Below, piece after piece: positions 43,171-54,873 of a stretch of DNA of 64,000 bases. How positions within the stretch are numbered: position 1 is the stretch's first letter; every line of letters starts with the position of its first letter. A model generated the notes under the pieces. That model searched no databases, was not told the DNA's origin, and saw nothing but the letters and a program-made list of their open reading frames with translations. The stretch is taken from the NCBI RefSeq assembly GCF_004193775.1, contig NC_041002.1:16673535-16737534 (forward strand), written 5' to 3'. A program made the position numbers and the translations under genes. The DNA comes from Glycine soja. Lineage: Eukaryota; Streptophyta; Magnoliopsida; Fabales; Fabaceae.

Positions 43171-45260
43171 ATGCAAATTAGGTCCCAAAATCCACCACTA
43201 CAATATGAACCTGATATTGGCAAGCTAATATGAAAATTTCATGCAAAGATCCACGAAGAGAGAGAAAAAGCAATGGCAACTAATCAGGCTCAGACACTTA
43301 TGGACTACCACACCCCTACCATCGGAGGAGCCAACACCATCCAACTTCCCGATCTACCTAAGGGAGTGACATTTGACTTCAAGCATAGGTTCCTACAGAT
43401 GCTGGATAAGAATCTGTTTAGTGGTGCTGCCCATGAAGATCCTATGTGGTACATGAGGAAGTTCATCAAGTTGACCAACACGGTGAGATAGAACTGTGTA
43501 CCAAGAAAGTACATTAGACTCTATGTTTTTCCTTTCTCTCTCAATGAGAAGGCATGGGACTGGTTGTGCTCACTACTTGAGAATAGTATCACTACATGGA
43601 ACCACTGTACAAGTGCCTTCTAATGAAGGTATTTCTTTCCCGTGAAGATAGATCAGTACATCAGGGACATCAGAAACTTTGTGCAGAGATAGCAAGAGAG
43701 TCTACCTGAAGCCTGGGAAAAGTTGCAAGAGATGATGATAAATTGTCTGCACCATGACATTACTTAACAAAGATTGGTCCATATTTTCTATTGTGGGGTG
43801 TCCCTACACAATAGGACAAGTTTAGATTTTTCTTGTGGGGGTAACCTCCTACTAAAACCCCCTATTGATGCTATCAAGATCATTGAAGATATATGCTCTA
43901 ACCCCTATAGCAACACAGGGGATAGGAGGATTATGAAGAGAGACGTGAGAAAAGATGATTCCCAAACTGAATTGGAAAAGCAGATGCAAGATCTAACATT
44001 GAATATTGAGACACTTACGAGAGCTCAAGATCAAGTCCCTATCACTACACCTTCATTCCCAACCTATGATAGGTGTGGGATTATGCATGGGCCATGAGAA
44101 TGCATTGTTGATGATGAGTTTGTTGCAACCATGGATGTGAATAATTTTGTTTGGGGAAGAAACAACTCTTATAATCAGTACCCCGACAATTTCAATCAAT
44201 GACAGGGATTCAGGAAAAATCAAGGAATGTATAGGTCTTAACCCATGCAAAATCAGAGGCCTAGATAAGAGGTCAGACAACTCATGCTTCAAGAAACCAT
44301 GGTTCAATATATGACCCAGAATGATCAAAGAATGAAGTAGGTGGAGTCTCAACTCACCAACATACAATCTTTCTTGTCACAAAGGTAGCTAGACAACCTC
44401 CCTTCACAACCTGAACCAAATCCTAAGAGGGAAGATGCCAATATTGAGATGACTAAAAGATAGAGGATTCAAGAGGACTCCAAGGAGAAGGAAGTTTCTT
44501 CCCCAAAAGTTGTAGATGACATCCTTAGAAGGACCAAACACCTAAGAAAGTTGAGGTTCTTATTGATGGAAATCTAATGCCAAAGAATGAAGGGGATGAA
44601 AAGAAGGAGATACTGGCATCTCCTTAGGTAAGTCTACCCTTTCCTCGTAGAGTTAAGAATGACTAGTGAAATGTGTAATTTAGAAAATTTCTTGAAGTTA
44701 TGAGTAAAGTTCACATTAACCTCCCTTTTGTTGAGGATATTTCACGGATGTCATCTTTATGCCAAGCATTTTAAAGAAATTTTATCAAACAAAGGAAAAT
44801 TGAAAATTTTTGGCTCTGTGGATCTTAATGAGAAGTGTTTTACTGTAGTCCTTAGAAACTTCCCCCTAAGATTAAAGACCCCAGTTAATTTACTATTCTC
44901 TACTTGATTGGGGGGTCTTACTTTGATAAGTGTTTATGTGATTTAGGGGCCCGTATAAACTTGATGCCCTATTTTGTCTTTAAGAAATTGGCATAAAAAA
45001 CTTAGGGCCAACTAGCATCTCCCTTTACCTTGTTGACCGTTCGGTTGTCTATCCTAGAGGGGAGATTGGGGATGTGCTGGTGAAGGTGGACAAGTTCATC
45101 TTTCCATTTGATTTTGTGGTTTTAGGTATGGACATACCTATCATGTTGGGATGAAATTTCTTTAGTATTTGTGATTTTCTTGTTGAGGTTAGGCTTGGTA
45201 GACTCACCCTTAGACTAGGGGATGAGAAGTGGTATTTAATATTTTTGATACTTTGAAACA
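43171..45260 (+). pseudogene. Athila-like gag and protease remnant
   Basis: The plus strand begins with a gag frame (MATNQAQTLMDYHTPTIGGA, then LFSGAAHEDPMWYMRKF). After a TAG come CVPRKYIRLYVFPFSLNEKA and WDWL, the Athila gag order. Around 44930-45160 the protease reads DLGARINLMPYFVFKKLA, then VDRSVVYPRGEIGDVLVKVD and KFIFPFDFVVLGMDIPIML. The catalytic Asp is present but the motif is DLGAR instead of the usual DLGAS. Multiple stops and frameshifts rule out function. Confidence 0.8.
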
Positions 45261-45386
45261 ACCCTTCTTATTTTCTTTGTAGAGTCTGTTGATATTTCTA
45301 ATGTATTGATGGAGGAGGCATTCCGAAGTGTGGCGATGTTTGGCCCTCCAGAGAGATTTCTCATTGATGAGGACCTTTACTAGGAG

Positions 45387-45719
45387 TTGAACCCTGTAAT
45401 GGAGGAAATATTGGCATTTCTCCACTCTCAACATGGTCTCAAACCACCCAGTTGTGAGAAGTTCAAATGGGGAAATGTTCCAAAGCTAAAGCCAACTGAT
45501 GTGGAGTTGAAGCCCTTTTTTTCCAATGACAAATATGTTTTTATCAACCCACCATATTCTCTTCCAGTTATGATTGTTTCAGGTTTACATGAAACTAAGG
45601 AGGAGAAACTTTTGCGGGTTTTTAGGGACAAGAGGGAAACTTATGGGTGGAACATTCATGACATGAAGGGTTTGGAACCCACACTCTGCATGCATAAGAT
45701 CAACACTACAAAGGGGTAA
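45387..45719 (+). pseudogene. Athila-like reverse transcriptase N-terminal fragment
   Basis: Reads KPTDVELKPFFSNDKYVFIN, then LPVMIVSGLHETKEEKLLRV and GWNIHDMKGLEPTLCMHKI, the region just before the RT core in Athila elements. The frame ends at 45719, and the rest of RT, RNase H and integrase is missing. Confidence 0.8.
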
Positions 45720-46252
45720 CTAACCAAACGATCATCCCAAAGGAAACTTATTCCTAGCAAGATGAAGGGATACCATGAGGGAGTCCAACAGGTGCAAAAC
45801 ATTGTGCAACTCTCCAACCTTTGGGCAATTTAACCATCACATGTTAGGCTCGTGACATTAAACAAGCACTTTTCGGGAGGGAACCCGTGACTAGTATCCA
45901 TTAAAATTATATTTATTGCACTAATTTTTCAATTTTTAAGTCAATCTGCCTGCCAATACTACGACCGTGGTGACCACAACCAATGCATTCATTGTCATAA
46001 TCAAGTACGGTTGTGGTTAATTGATTATGGCCCAAGCAGATACTGTTAGTGTTGATAACGACCTTGGTCGAGTCCACCATGGTCATGGTCTTTTAAAAAC
46101 AATTGTTTCTTTTCCATGTACTATTTTAGTTTTAGGATTTTTATTTCAATTGTGGTTTCAATAATCTAGTTTTTTTCATTTAAGTTCAGTCTTTTATTCT
46201 GTATTCATTTTAGTGTTATGCATTGAGGACACTGCATGTTTTAAGTGTGGGG
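45720..46252 (+). other. 3' untranslated region of the Athila-like remnant
   Basis: After a large deletion the sequence jumps to the post-pol region: TTAAACAAGCACTTTTCGGG and GAGGGAACCC, then near 46225-46250 GAGGACACTGCATGTTTTAA and GTGTGGGGTG, blocks typical of Athila 3' ends before the polypurine tract. Confidence 0.55.
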
Positions 46253-46310
46253 TGTAAAGCCCTAAAATTTCGATAACTATAAATCGATGTTTAAATGTAT
46301 TTATCATTTT
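46253..46310 (+). repeat. Fragment of chromovirus 5' LTR start
   Basis: The block CTAAAATTTCGATAACTA and AAATCGATGTTTAAATGTAT matches the start of the LTR at 46717 with a few changes. It is joined directly to integrase sequence, showing an internal deletion of nearly the whole element. Confidence 0.6.
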
Positions 46311-46716
46311 AGTGTTATCCCAAAAACTCACAGCTCGTTTTATCGGTCCTTTCCAAATTATAAAAAGAGTTGGTCTTGTGGCATACAAAATTGCATTACC
46401 CTCGTCTCTTTCTATCTTCACAATGTCTTTCATATGTCTCAACTTCGTAAGTATATCCATGATCCATCTCATTTGGTCGAATTGGATGATGTACAAGTGA
46501 AGGAGAACTTGTCATATGAAATATTTCCTTTGAGGTCAAGGATACGCGAACAAAGCACCTAAGAGGGAAGGAGATTCCATTAGTCAAGGTGATCTAGGGA
46601 GGTGCATCAGGAGAAGACGCCACATGAGAACTAGAGAGTTAGATTCGAGAAGCCTATCCAGCCTTATTTGAGTCAGGTAAATTTTAGGGACGAAATTTCT
46701 AAAAGGGTGGGAGAGT
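46311..46716 (+). pseudogene. Chromovirus (Tekay/Del-like) integrase C-terminus and chromodomain remnant
   Basis: In shifting frames: KLTARFIGPFQIIKRVGLVA, then FHMSQLRKYIHDPSHLVELD, VKENLSYEIFPLR and a chromodomain-like end (EIPLVKVI, then GGASGEDAT and EAYPALFES). The characteristic tail TTTTAGGGACGAAATTTC and a purine tract AAAGGGTGGGAGAGT precede the 3' LTR at 46717. Most of the element is deleted. Confidence 0.75.
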
Positions 46717-48240
46717 TGTAACACCCTGAAATTTCACTAGCTAAAAATCGATGTTTAAATGTATTTACCATGTTATTTGATTATATGATTGACTTGGATG
46801 AGTTGAGGTATGGTGTGAATTAGTCATGTTTGATTTGCTTGATGTGGATGTTGAGTTATGTGGAGTTTTATTGACCTAAGTTGAAATTATCAGATTTTAA
46901 ATTTTACCCAAACCTATTAGGGTAAAACTACAATCATGGATTTGTTAACCGTTGGATCATTTTCACGTTTCGACTATGGGTTCCTAACCCATGTCCCAAC
47001 GGTTTGACCATTGGTATTTGCAAAATAAAAATTTTTGATTTCTCGTTTAGCGTGAGAAGTGCGCTAAGCCCTATTGCAAAATAACAATTTTTGACCTCTC
47101 ACTTAGTTTGAGCTTTTCTTAGTGTCTCTTGTGTTTTGGGTACTATAACAGGGTGTTTTTAGACTTCATTTGAAACTAGAAAATGAGATGTTGTAAAAAT
47201 GATCTTTTTATAAAATTGATGTTATTTTCGTGACCTTCGCTAAACCCCGATCACATTGGCGTGATCGGAATTTCAAAATAACGTCTCCTTGTAGTACAAT
47301 CTGAAACACCCCTTAGCTCTTTATGTTATGACAGGGGTAATTGACCCCGAATGTTGTTATTAATCTTTTTTTGAAATGTTTACTAAATCTCCTTTGATTT
47401 GGTATATAGAACCTTGTGTTTGGATTGACGAATGTGAATGAGAGAGGTCTCTAAGCGACGCAAAGAGGAACTGATGGAGAGCGCACGATAGGTGAGGGGA
47501 GTTTATTAATATTTTATGGCTTTGATACCATAATTGGGGTCAGGGATCTCAATTAGGGGAATGTATGTTTGTCTCTATTTATGCTGGTTTTCAAGAAAAA
47601 GAATGTTTTCGACTAATGGGATATGATAAGTTTGTTATTGATGATTCTGTTATCGATGATTATGGTTATATGAGATGATGTTGTTGTTTTTGATAATGTC
47701 ATTGAGATGAGATGATGATGATGTTGAGAATGACATTGAGATGAGATGATGTTGATGTTGATAATGACATTGATATGAAATGTTGTTGATGTTGAAAATG
47801 TCATTGTGATGATGTATGTTGTGTATGTACCGCAGTGACCATGATGGGTATCCCTGGTGGGGGCAATAGAGTGATTAAAGAGTTTTAAGCATCTCTAAAG
47901 GGGGTGGCTTAGTTAATTATCCACGGTCAGTGCATTGATGGTGCCTATGTTTCATACTTCATATTGCATGGAAATAATATAAATTTTGTTAGCAAGTACT
48001 TGTAGTTTCTCATGAGGAGGAATACTTGTACTTGGAGGCATGTCACTTGGTTTGGAACTCCCTTGAGACTCAGGTTGATCACCAGGGGGGGGGGGGGGGA
48101 GGGAGTTGCCTTTGCACGAAAGGGTGACCTCGACACTTGCTGCCTAATTTTCCTAAGCGAGAGTGTCGCACGGACACGCTTAGGCTATTTCCTGACAAAT
48201 GGTACCACATTGCATTTGAGAGTTGAGGTCAGGTGCATGC
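46717..48240 (+). repeat. 3' LTR of the chromovirus remnant
   Basis: Starts TGTAACACCCTGAAATTTC directly after the polypurine tract. The far end is not clear; it is placed where copia gag sequence begins. Contains GATGATG/GTTGATGTTGA-type low-complexity repeats near 47640-47820 and a run of 15 G at 48085-48099. Confidence 0.6.
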
Positions 48241-48241
48241 A

Positions 48242-49140
48242 TCACACTTTGAAGTGCCCATATTTCTTGCATTCATAGCATATTATGGAGCTTTTGTCTT
48301 TGTCTTTCTTTTCCTTGAACACCCTTTTGGAGGAGTTCTTCCATCTAGATTCGCCTTTGATCTTCCACATCTTGTGAATCTTTCGTGAGATGAATGCAAC
48401 TTCATCTTCATCATACTTTTCCTCAAATTCTTCAGCAGATGAGTTTTTAGCTTTAAGGGCTTTGGACGAACTTTTGGATGCTTGCTCTCTAGAAGAGGCC
48501 TTCTTGATCTTCCAATTGCTGAGAGCCAAAGACTTTTCTTTCTTAAGTCCTTCATCCTGCTAAAGTTTTCATGAACCTTAAGAGTATCAACTAGTTCTTC
48601 AAGGGACATTGAGTCAAGATTCTTTAGAGCCCATAGTGTTGTTACCTGTGGTCTCCATTTTCTAGACAAACTTCTTAAGATTTTGTCAATATGATCATAG
48701 TTATCATAAGTTCTACCTAGATATATTAATTGATTTAGAATGGTTTGAAAGTGTCCAAACATACTTTGTATGTCTTCGCTTTCTTCCATAGAAAAAAGTT
48801 CATACTTACGAGTGAGAAGACTTAATTTGTTTCTCTTTACATGTGACGTTCCTTTGTAAGTTATAGCTAGAGTGCCCCACATCTTCTTGACACTCCTAAA
48901 GCTAAGTATTTTGGAGTATTCTTCTTTTGATAAGGCACATAACATAACATTTCAAGCCTTGGAGTTGAGCAGGAATATAGGTTTTTGCTCCTCCATACAC
49001 TTGCTCATTGGGAAACTTTCCATTATTTTCTTTTTTTCAATATTTCTTAATTGAATTGGATTCGTGCAAACCATTTTTGTTGTTATGAATTCCTGATACT
49101 CACCTAAACCTAATGTTTGAAAGGTTAATGGATTCTTCAA
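48242..49140 (-). pseudogene. Ty1/copia gag fragment (UBN2 type) with zinc knuckle
   Basis: On the minus strand the order is MCTNPIQLRNIEKKK-like text, an in-frame TGA at 48952-48954, then MLCALSKEEYSKILSFRSVK, KMWGTLAITYKGTSHVKRNK and IDKILRSLSRKWRPQVTTLW, the core of copia-type gag. A frameshift near 48535 moves into SKSSSKALKAKNSSAEEFEE and the zinc knuckle start CYECKKYGHF, where the sequence is cut. Protease and pol are missing. Confidence 0.85.
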
Positions 49141-49779
49141 TTACTTTAAAATAAGAAACATATGTTAGACAAAAGAAAATAGCATTTTACCATTTCTTTA
49201 TCATATACAAAATTTTAAACATGAAATGGGTCCAAATTTTTTTAGTTAAAAGTTACCTATTATGGTTGATTGTTCATTATATTGTAGTTGTAGCTCAATT
49301 TCATTTTTCAAATTAAAAATTTCTTTTGTTATTAATTTGCTGATATATGATGTTATTTTTGGAATTTAGTGTAGTATGGAAGCATTCATCTACTGAAAAA
49401 GGATTTCAGTGAGGGTACTTGAGAAAAAAGTGAGGTCAAGGGCTTTCTCTCTTATTATTGAAATTAATTGGTTCTTATAATATTTCTCTAATATTTTATT
49501 TCAACTATGATGTTTTTTATTGTCTATATTTTCTTGGTTTCTATTATGTTACAAAGCTTTCCTCATTTTTTTCCCTATCTTATCACTTATTTTCTAAATT
49601 TATATATTGATACATGTAACCCAAGTATAAATTAATAATGCATCATGTATGAAAATAAATGATCATTTTGGGTGTTGCAGTGAAAGATATTATGAAAATA
49701 AATGATCATTTGGGTGTTGCAATGAAAGAGTATTATGAAAAAAAATAGTTTGAGGCAGCAACCAAAGTAGGTTGTGTGT
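49141..49779. other. Spacer without recognised gene
   Basis: AT-rich. A tandem duplication of about 43 bases (AAATGATCATTTTGGGTGTT units) lies at about 49648-49732. Confidence 0.45.
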
Positions 49780-50100
49780 AACACCCTAAAATCTGAGTTT
49801 ACAAATATATTACAAATACATTTTATTCATCTTTGTAACAAAACACGAAAAGATAGGATAAATTTTTCCCTGAAATAAAACTTTTCACGAAGACTTCTCA
49901 ACTCTATTTTGTTTTAATGAACGTTATCAACTTGAAAAGAAGACAGTCTATTTTCGAAATTGTATGCAACATACATATTTACAAAATGTTTCATTTAATG
50001 TCATGAGTAGATTTACATAATAAATAGTTAAACTTTAAATATAAAGCCTTACATATTTAAAATAACATCATGTGTGCATGTTTATATGTATCTCTCTCTT

Positions 50101-50160
<60 letters not shown>

Positions 50161-50521
50161 GTATGTATATATATATGTATGTATATAAAGGTGTGAGATG
50201 AGCCTCCATGGCCACCATACATAAGTAAATAAGATGACTGATCAGATATAAAAGTTCTTGCAAACTAGGTCTATTCAAATCGGTACACCAAAGTGACAAA
50301 GCTATGTATCCAATCCCTACTTAATAACGACGCTATGAAGAAAGTACATGCCAGACAAAAGTGAGCCCACGGATGAGAACCCTGTGAAGAACTCTCGAAG
50401 GGATCCTCATATACTCAAAGATGCTAACCCATAAGCGAAGATCCTTCTTGATGCTCATTATATGAGCATACAAATAAATGTTGGTATAAGGGGTGAGTTA
50501 TCTATTCCCTAAGTGTTAGAG
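49780..50521 (+). repeat. Gypsy-type LTR fragment, left part
   Basis: Starts TGTGTAACACCCTAAAATC. Blocks such as TGTGAGATGAGCC and GGCCACCA recur in 52884-53450, a second member of the same LTR family. It is interrupted at about 50522 by a copia-type segment. Confidence 0.6.
50106..50180. repeat. (TA)n and (GTAT)n microsatellite
   Basis: About 21 TA dinucleotides followed by five GTAT units and further TA repeats. Confidence 0.95.
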
Positions 50522-51845
50522 ATAGGGGGAGCAACATGAACAACATGTAAACTAAAGCTTGAAGATGTTTTGTCTTTTACATGCCCAACTCCCTTGAGTG
50601 GCATTTATTGATTGTTATATTGGATGTTGCATCTTAGTTCGTATCATATCTTTCATGCATCATGCATCATCATGAGTAAGTGAGAAGAAAAATTCCTATG
50701 TTAGAAAAGTTTCTTTAGAAGGAAAAACTCTTTATTTTAGTTGATTACAACCTCGTAATCGATTACACAAGTTGTCTTAAGCTTGCAGAGTTATGTCTCG
50801 TATCGGTTTAATCGATTACAGCCTTATCATAATCGATTACACAATTGTTTTTGAGACAATGACTGAGTTATTTAGGAGTCTCTGCTTTAATTGATTACCA
50901 TGTGATATAATCAATTACTTCTCTTTCTATAAGTAGTTCAAAAGTGAACAAGAGCACTTTAATAGATTACTTTGAGTATCTAGTCGGTTACATGGTTCTT
51001 GAGTTGTTTGGAAGAACACTTTAACCGGTTAGAAAGATAATCTATTCTATTACTTCATTGAATTAATTGATTATCTTGTAGATTAAATTGATTATAAGCG
51101 GTTACAACTATTTTCTCTAAAAATAACCAGCTTGTGTTCTCTTCAAAATATAACGAAAATAACACAATAAGCCTCTGAATGAGCTAAGATCATGTGCTGT
51201 TATTATTTAAAGAAAAAAGAGAAGAAAAGTGATTTGAAGAAGTAACTCATACCTTCAAATCTTTTGATTGTGAAGATCTTTTGTGATAAGTAAGTTGTGT
51301 CACTTTCTTAAGTTCAAGAAGAACACCTCTTCAGTCAAGCAAGGTTTTGTGGAAATGATTGATTAGATTGTGTCTATCTTTACTCTTGGGTTTCGTGTAT
51401 GGTTTTACACATCTCTTTTTGCTTGTGCTTGAATCGCTTAGGGCATGCTAGAGTAGGTGTTTCTAGTTTGGGCTAAGAGTAGGATTCTCTTAGGCTCTTA
51501 TTCATAAAGGACACTAGCGCTGGGTGCCTAAGTCTCTTTCTCTAGGTTGGAAACTGTAGATTGCTTGTGATTGCTTGAAATAATTCTTTATTCATAATGG
51601 AAATCTAATTCTGGTTTTGATTTAGATAATTGGATTAGCTTCTCTAGTGATAAAGAGTGAACCAGTACAAAAAGGTAGTGTATTTCTTCTCTTGATCTGA
51701 TCTTTATCTCTCATTCAAGTATTAATCAGTTTTCAAAAAGGTTCAAGATATATCTTTGTGAAAGAAATAAATCTAATAAAGGATTTTGTGCAAATGGTGG
51801 ATTGATTAAGTTAGATTTATAAAAAAATTTGTGATACGATCCGTT
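50522..51845 (+). repeat. Copia-type LTR segment with TGTAATCGATTACA motifs
   Basis: Starts near TGTTAGAGATAGGGGGAGC and contains several TAATCGATTAC motifs between 50740 and 50900. Later comes sequence typical of Sirevirus-like LTR ends (AGAGTGAACCAGTACAAAAA, GGTTCAAGATATATCTTTG). I could not find a matching target duplication, so the borders are approximate. Confidence 0.5.
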
Positions 51846-52560
51846 CCCCTAGGTCCTTAGTCGGGTTATCCCCACTTTCCATTTCCCCTAGGTTCCTTTG
51901 AACCATTTGGACCATCACCCAACATACCCACATTGAGTCATCTATCCTTTCTCATCATTCCCTCACTCTTTCTCATAGTGTAGAGATCCTTTGTCCTCAT
52001 ATTGTCGGTTACGTGGTACATGCAGACGAGCATTTGGAGTACTATGCCTTTATCGAGTCTAAAGACATCCTATTTCTTTGGAACATTCATCTCTCCAACC
52101 CCACCTCACATTCCTCACCGACTCACATTCATTTCCTGGTTCCTTTCCTTTCATTTGTCCTTGTTGTATATGTCGCCCTCATTGAGTTGCTGACTTCATC
52201 AAGTTGTCACCACACATACACCAAGAGGAAGGAGCATTCCCTCTTTCACTCCCTTAGGATACCATTACTATGATCCCTCAAGTGAATAAGTCCACTTCTC
52301 ACACAAGCAAACCAACCAACATCATTGCCATAAATACAATCAATTCATGAACATCAACTTGCTACATGCCGAGGGTCAGACACCCCCAGACTCAACCCTA
52401 AGCATAGAGTATAATCACAATATAATATATCAATATATCATCACAATTAATCAATATATAAACAAGATCTTGAGAGTAAATTCATATCCACATCATGTTC
52501 ATAACATCATGAAATTATACATTCAAGTCACCATACCTAGTGTCACATGCTTAGTATATA
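51846..52560 (+). repeat. Gypsy-type LTR fragment related to the solo LTR at 27985-30760
   Basis: Shares ordered blocks with about 29000-29570: CCTCAAGTG(A/G)ATAA, CCACTTC, GAGGGTCA(G/A)ACACCCCC and ACTCAA(C/T)CCTAA. Confidence 0.6.
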
Positions 52561-52883
52561 TGTGATGACCTTTATTGGATAAAAATTAATAGATCTCATT
52601 TATTAAATTACATGTATAGATGATGCACATGTGGATGTCATTCTTGAACCGACTTAATTGAGAATTCCTAATAATTAATATTATCTTGATATGCCAATAG
52701 GAAATTCTCAAGAAGAAATTTAATAGTTTCCTTTGGCCTGAGATTATCATAGTAATTATTCACAAGTTATTTATTATATTTTAATTTCAGACACCTTGTA
52801 ACATCCCAAAAATTCAATTATAAGAATTTAGAAATATTATTATTAGAAATAATAGTATTGATAGTTTAGTAAGCAAATAATTA
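52561..52883. other. Short AT-rich spacer, LTR debris
   Basis: Holds an isolated TGTAACATCCCAAAAATTC LTR-start motif at about 52797; no gene seen. Confidence 0.4.
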
Positions 52884-53450
52884 TGTGACATCCTAAAATC
52901 CGGGTTTACGAATACGCTTCGAATACCTTTTATTCATCTTTATAAACAAGTGAGTTCAAATCCTTTTCATAAACATTATAACAAAACACACAAAGATAGG
53001 ATAAATTTTTCACTGAAATAAAACTTTTCACGATGGCTCTTCAACCCTTTTCTTTTCAATGAAGTGATCAACTTGAAATGAAAGCGGTATATATATATAT
53101 ATATATAAAGATGTGAGATGAGCCTTCGTGGCCACCAAACATAAGTAAATAAGTATTAAAGGTAAATAGTAAGTAAATAAGATGTTTAAACACATATAAA
53201 AGTTCCTGAAACCTAGGTCTATTCAAATCAATACACCGAAGTGGAAAACCTAAGTCTAAGAGAAATTATCTATCCAAGCCCTATGGAATAATCATAAAGA
53301 AAGTACATGTCAAATGAAAGTGAACCCACTAATGAGAACTCTCGAAGGAATCCTCTTACACTCAAAGATGCTAACCCACAGTTGGAGATCCGTCCTGATG
53401 CTCATCATTCGAATGTGAGAATGTTGGTGTAAGGGTGAGTCCTTTGCTCC
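52884..53450 (+). repeat. Second member of the 49780 LTR family
   Basis: Starts GTGACATCCTAAAATCCGGG and repeats the 49780-50480 blocks (AAACTTTTCACGA, AGATGTGAGATGAGCC, GATGCTAACCCA) with a short TA run at 53088-53106. Confidence 0.65.
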
Positions 53451-53519
53451 CTTAGAAACCACAAACAGAGAAATATCACACACCAACCTACATAAACACT
53501 CTAATCAACTGGGCTAATA

Positions 53520-54022
53520 GGACAATTATGTTAATAAAATAATTAATGTATATTTAATGCGCATGTAAATTTAGATAATAAATTTTGTTTCAATTAATTT
53601 TAATTAAAGAAAACATAGGATTGAATTTCATCGTTCATACCCTTAGTATCCTAATAAGATTAACATCTATGAATCATTTTCTAATATTACTGATGCACGC
53701 ATTAAGTTAAGTCGATCCCTCGCACTTGGAACCTAAGAATATTTACTAAATATCGATCCCTCGCATATGTAGTAAATACCCTAGCATTACAATTATAATC
53801 TCGTGTTTTTTGCAATCAAAACGTTATGCTCTGTTCCTAGCAATGTAACATAAAGAGTAAAATCATTCGGTTCAAATTCTAAGATTACTTTCCAGTCTCA
53901 CTTAAAATCTAATTTCATGACACTAGTGATCAAATAGAATCAAGCATTACAAGTAGAATGAAATTACCAAAAATGAGTAGAAAAAATTCATACATATATA
54001 ATATCAAAAGGGATACATAAGG
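53520..54022 (-). repeat. Athila-like LTR, distal part, split by the chromovirus insertion
   Basis: AT-rich sequence ending in the target site TAAGG (54018-54022). The same target site follows the inserted element at 60634-60638, where the LTR continues to about 61285. The outer border is approximate. Confidence 0.5.
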
Positions 54023-54868
54023 TGATGTAAACCCATTTGCACAAGGGTTGAGGATGGATCTTCAAAGGTTTTTTTTTTGTATGAAATTTAGAAAATGGAA
54101 TGGATGAGGAGAATGAAGAAGGTGGTTGGAAGAATCACTCCTCCGGAATTAGTGTCACACACAAGGTGGTGTTCCTTGATAAACCAATTTCTTGAATCAC
54201 TCAAGGAACTAAGGAGATTCACTCTCACACTTTAGAAGGTGATTAAAACTCAGTTTAAGGTCTATTTTTGTATTAGAAAATGTGCAGCCCATAAATAGGA
54301 ATGACATCAAGTTGGTTACACAAGTGAGAAGATGAAATGATCACCAATAACAACAATTGATGGTGTCATTATACCTAATTAAAACTAGAATTAAGACAAA
54401 TGATCACCAATAACAACAATTGATAGTGTCATTATACCCAATTAAACTAGAATTAAGACACAAAAACATGTGGAAAAATGCTTAGATCTTGGTCAGCCAA
54501 AAGGCAACCACAAGCCTAGAGTTTCCACCTTGTTAATCCTTAGTTTTTTTAAATTTAAACAAGCCCATAGGTGGTGAAAATACAAAGAGAATTGACAGCC
54601 ACTTTAACACAAGTTTGGACCTTTATTTCAGCTAACAAAATGCTAATAAAACCACTTAACAAAGGTGGCACCCTCTACTCTTCTTGGAACATGGTGCAAT
54701 TGACAATCCGAAGCTTCTCCACTTGTAACTTGGGCCTAAATTCAAATAGCATGGTTAACACTTGTTGAAGAGCTTCCTTGGCCTTCTTTGTTCTAGCCCT
54801 TGGCATAGGTCCTCCAAGTCCTTCTAAAGGTTCCTTGCCCTTACTTATTCCTTGCCATGTCTTCATCA
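54023..54868 (-). repeat. 3' LTR of the CRM-like element
   Basis: Direct repeat of 59791-60633 with roughly 96% identity by eye. Contains a local duplication of the block AATGATCACCAATAACAACA. Confidence 0.9.
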
Positions 54869-54873
54869 CTCTG

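Noticed and set aside
48085..48099. Run of 15 G as a possible G-quadruplex or regulatory element
   Set aside because: A single homopolymer within an old LTR is more likely a slippage or sequencing artefact; no other support.
50105..50299. 64-codon frame ending in Tyr-Ile repeats
   Set aside because: It is a translated TA microsatellite.
54571..54768. 65-codon frames at 54571 and 60340 that match each other
   Set aside because: They lie in the two LTRs of one element, so similarity is by LTR identity.
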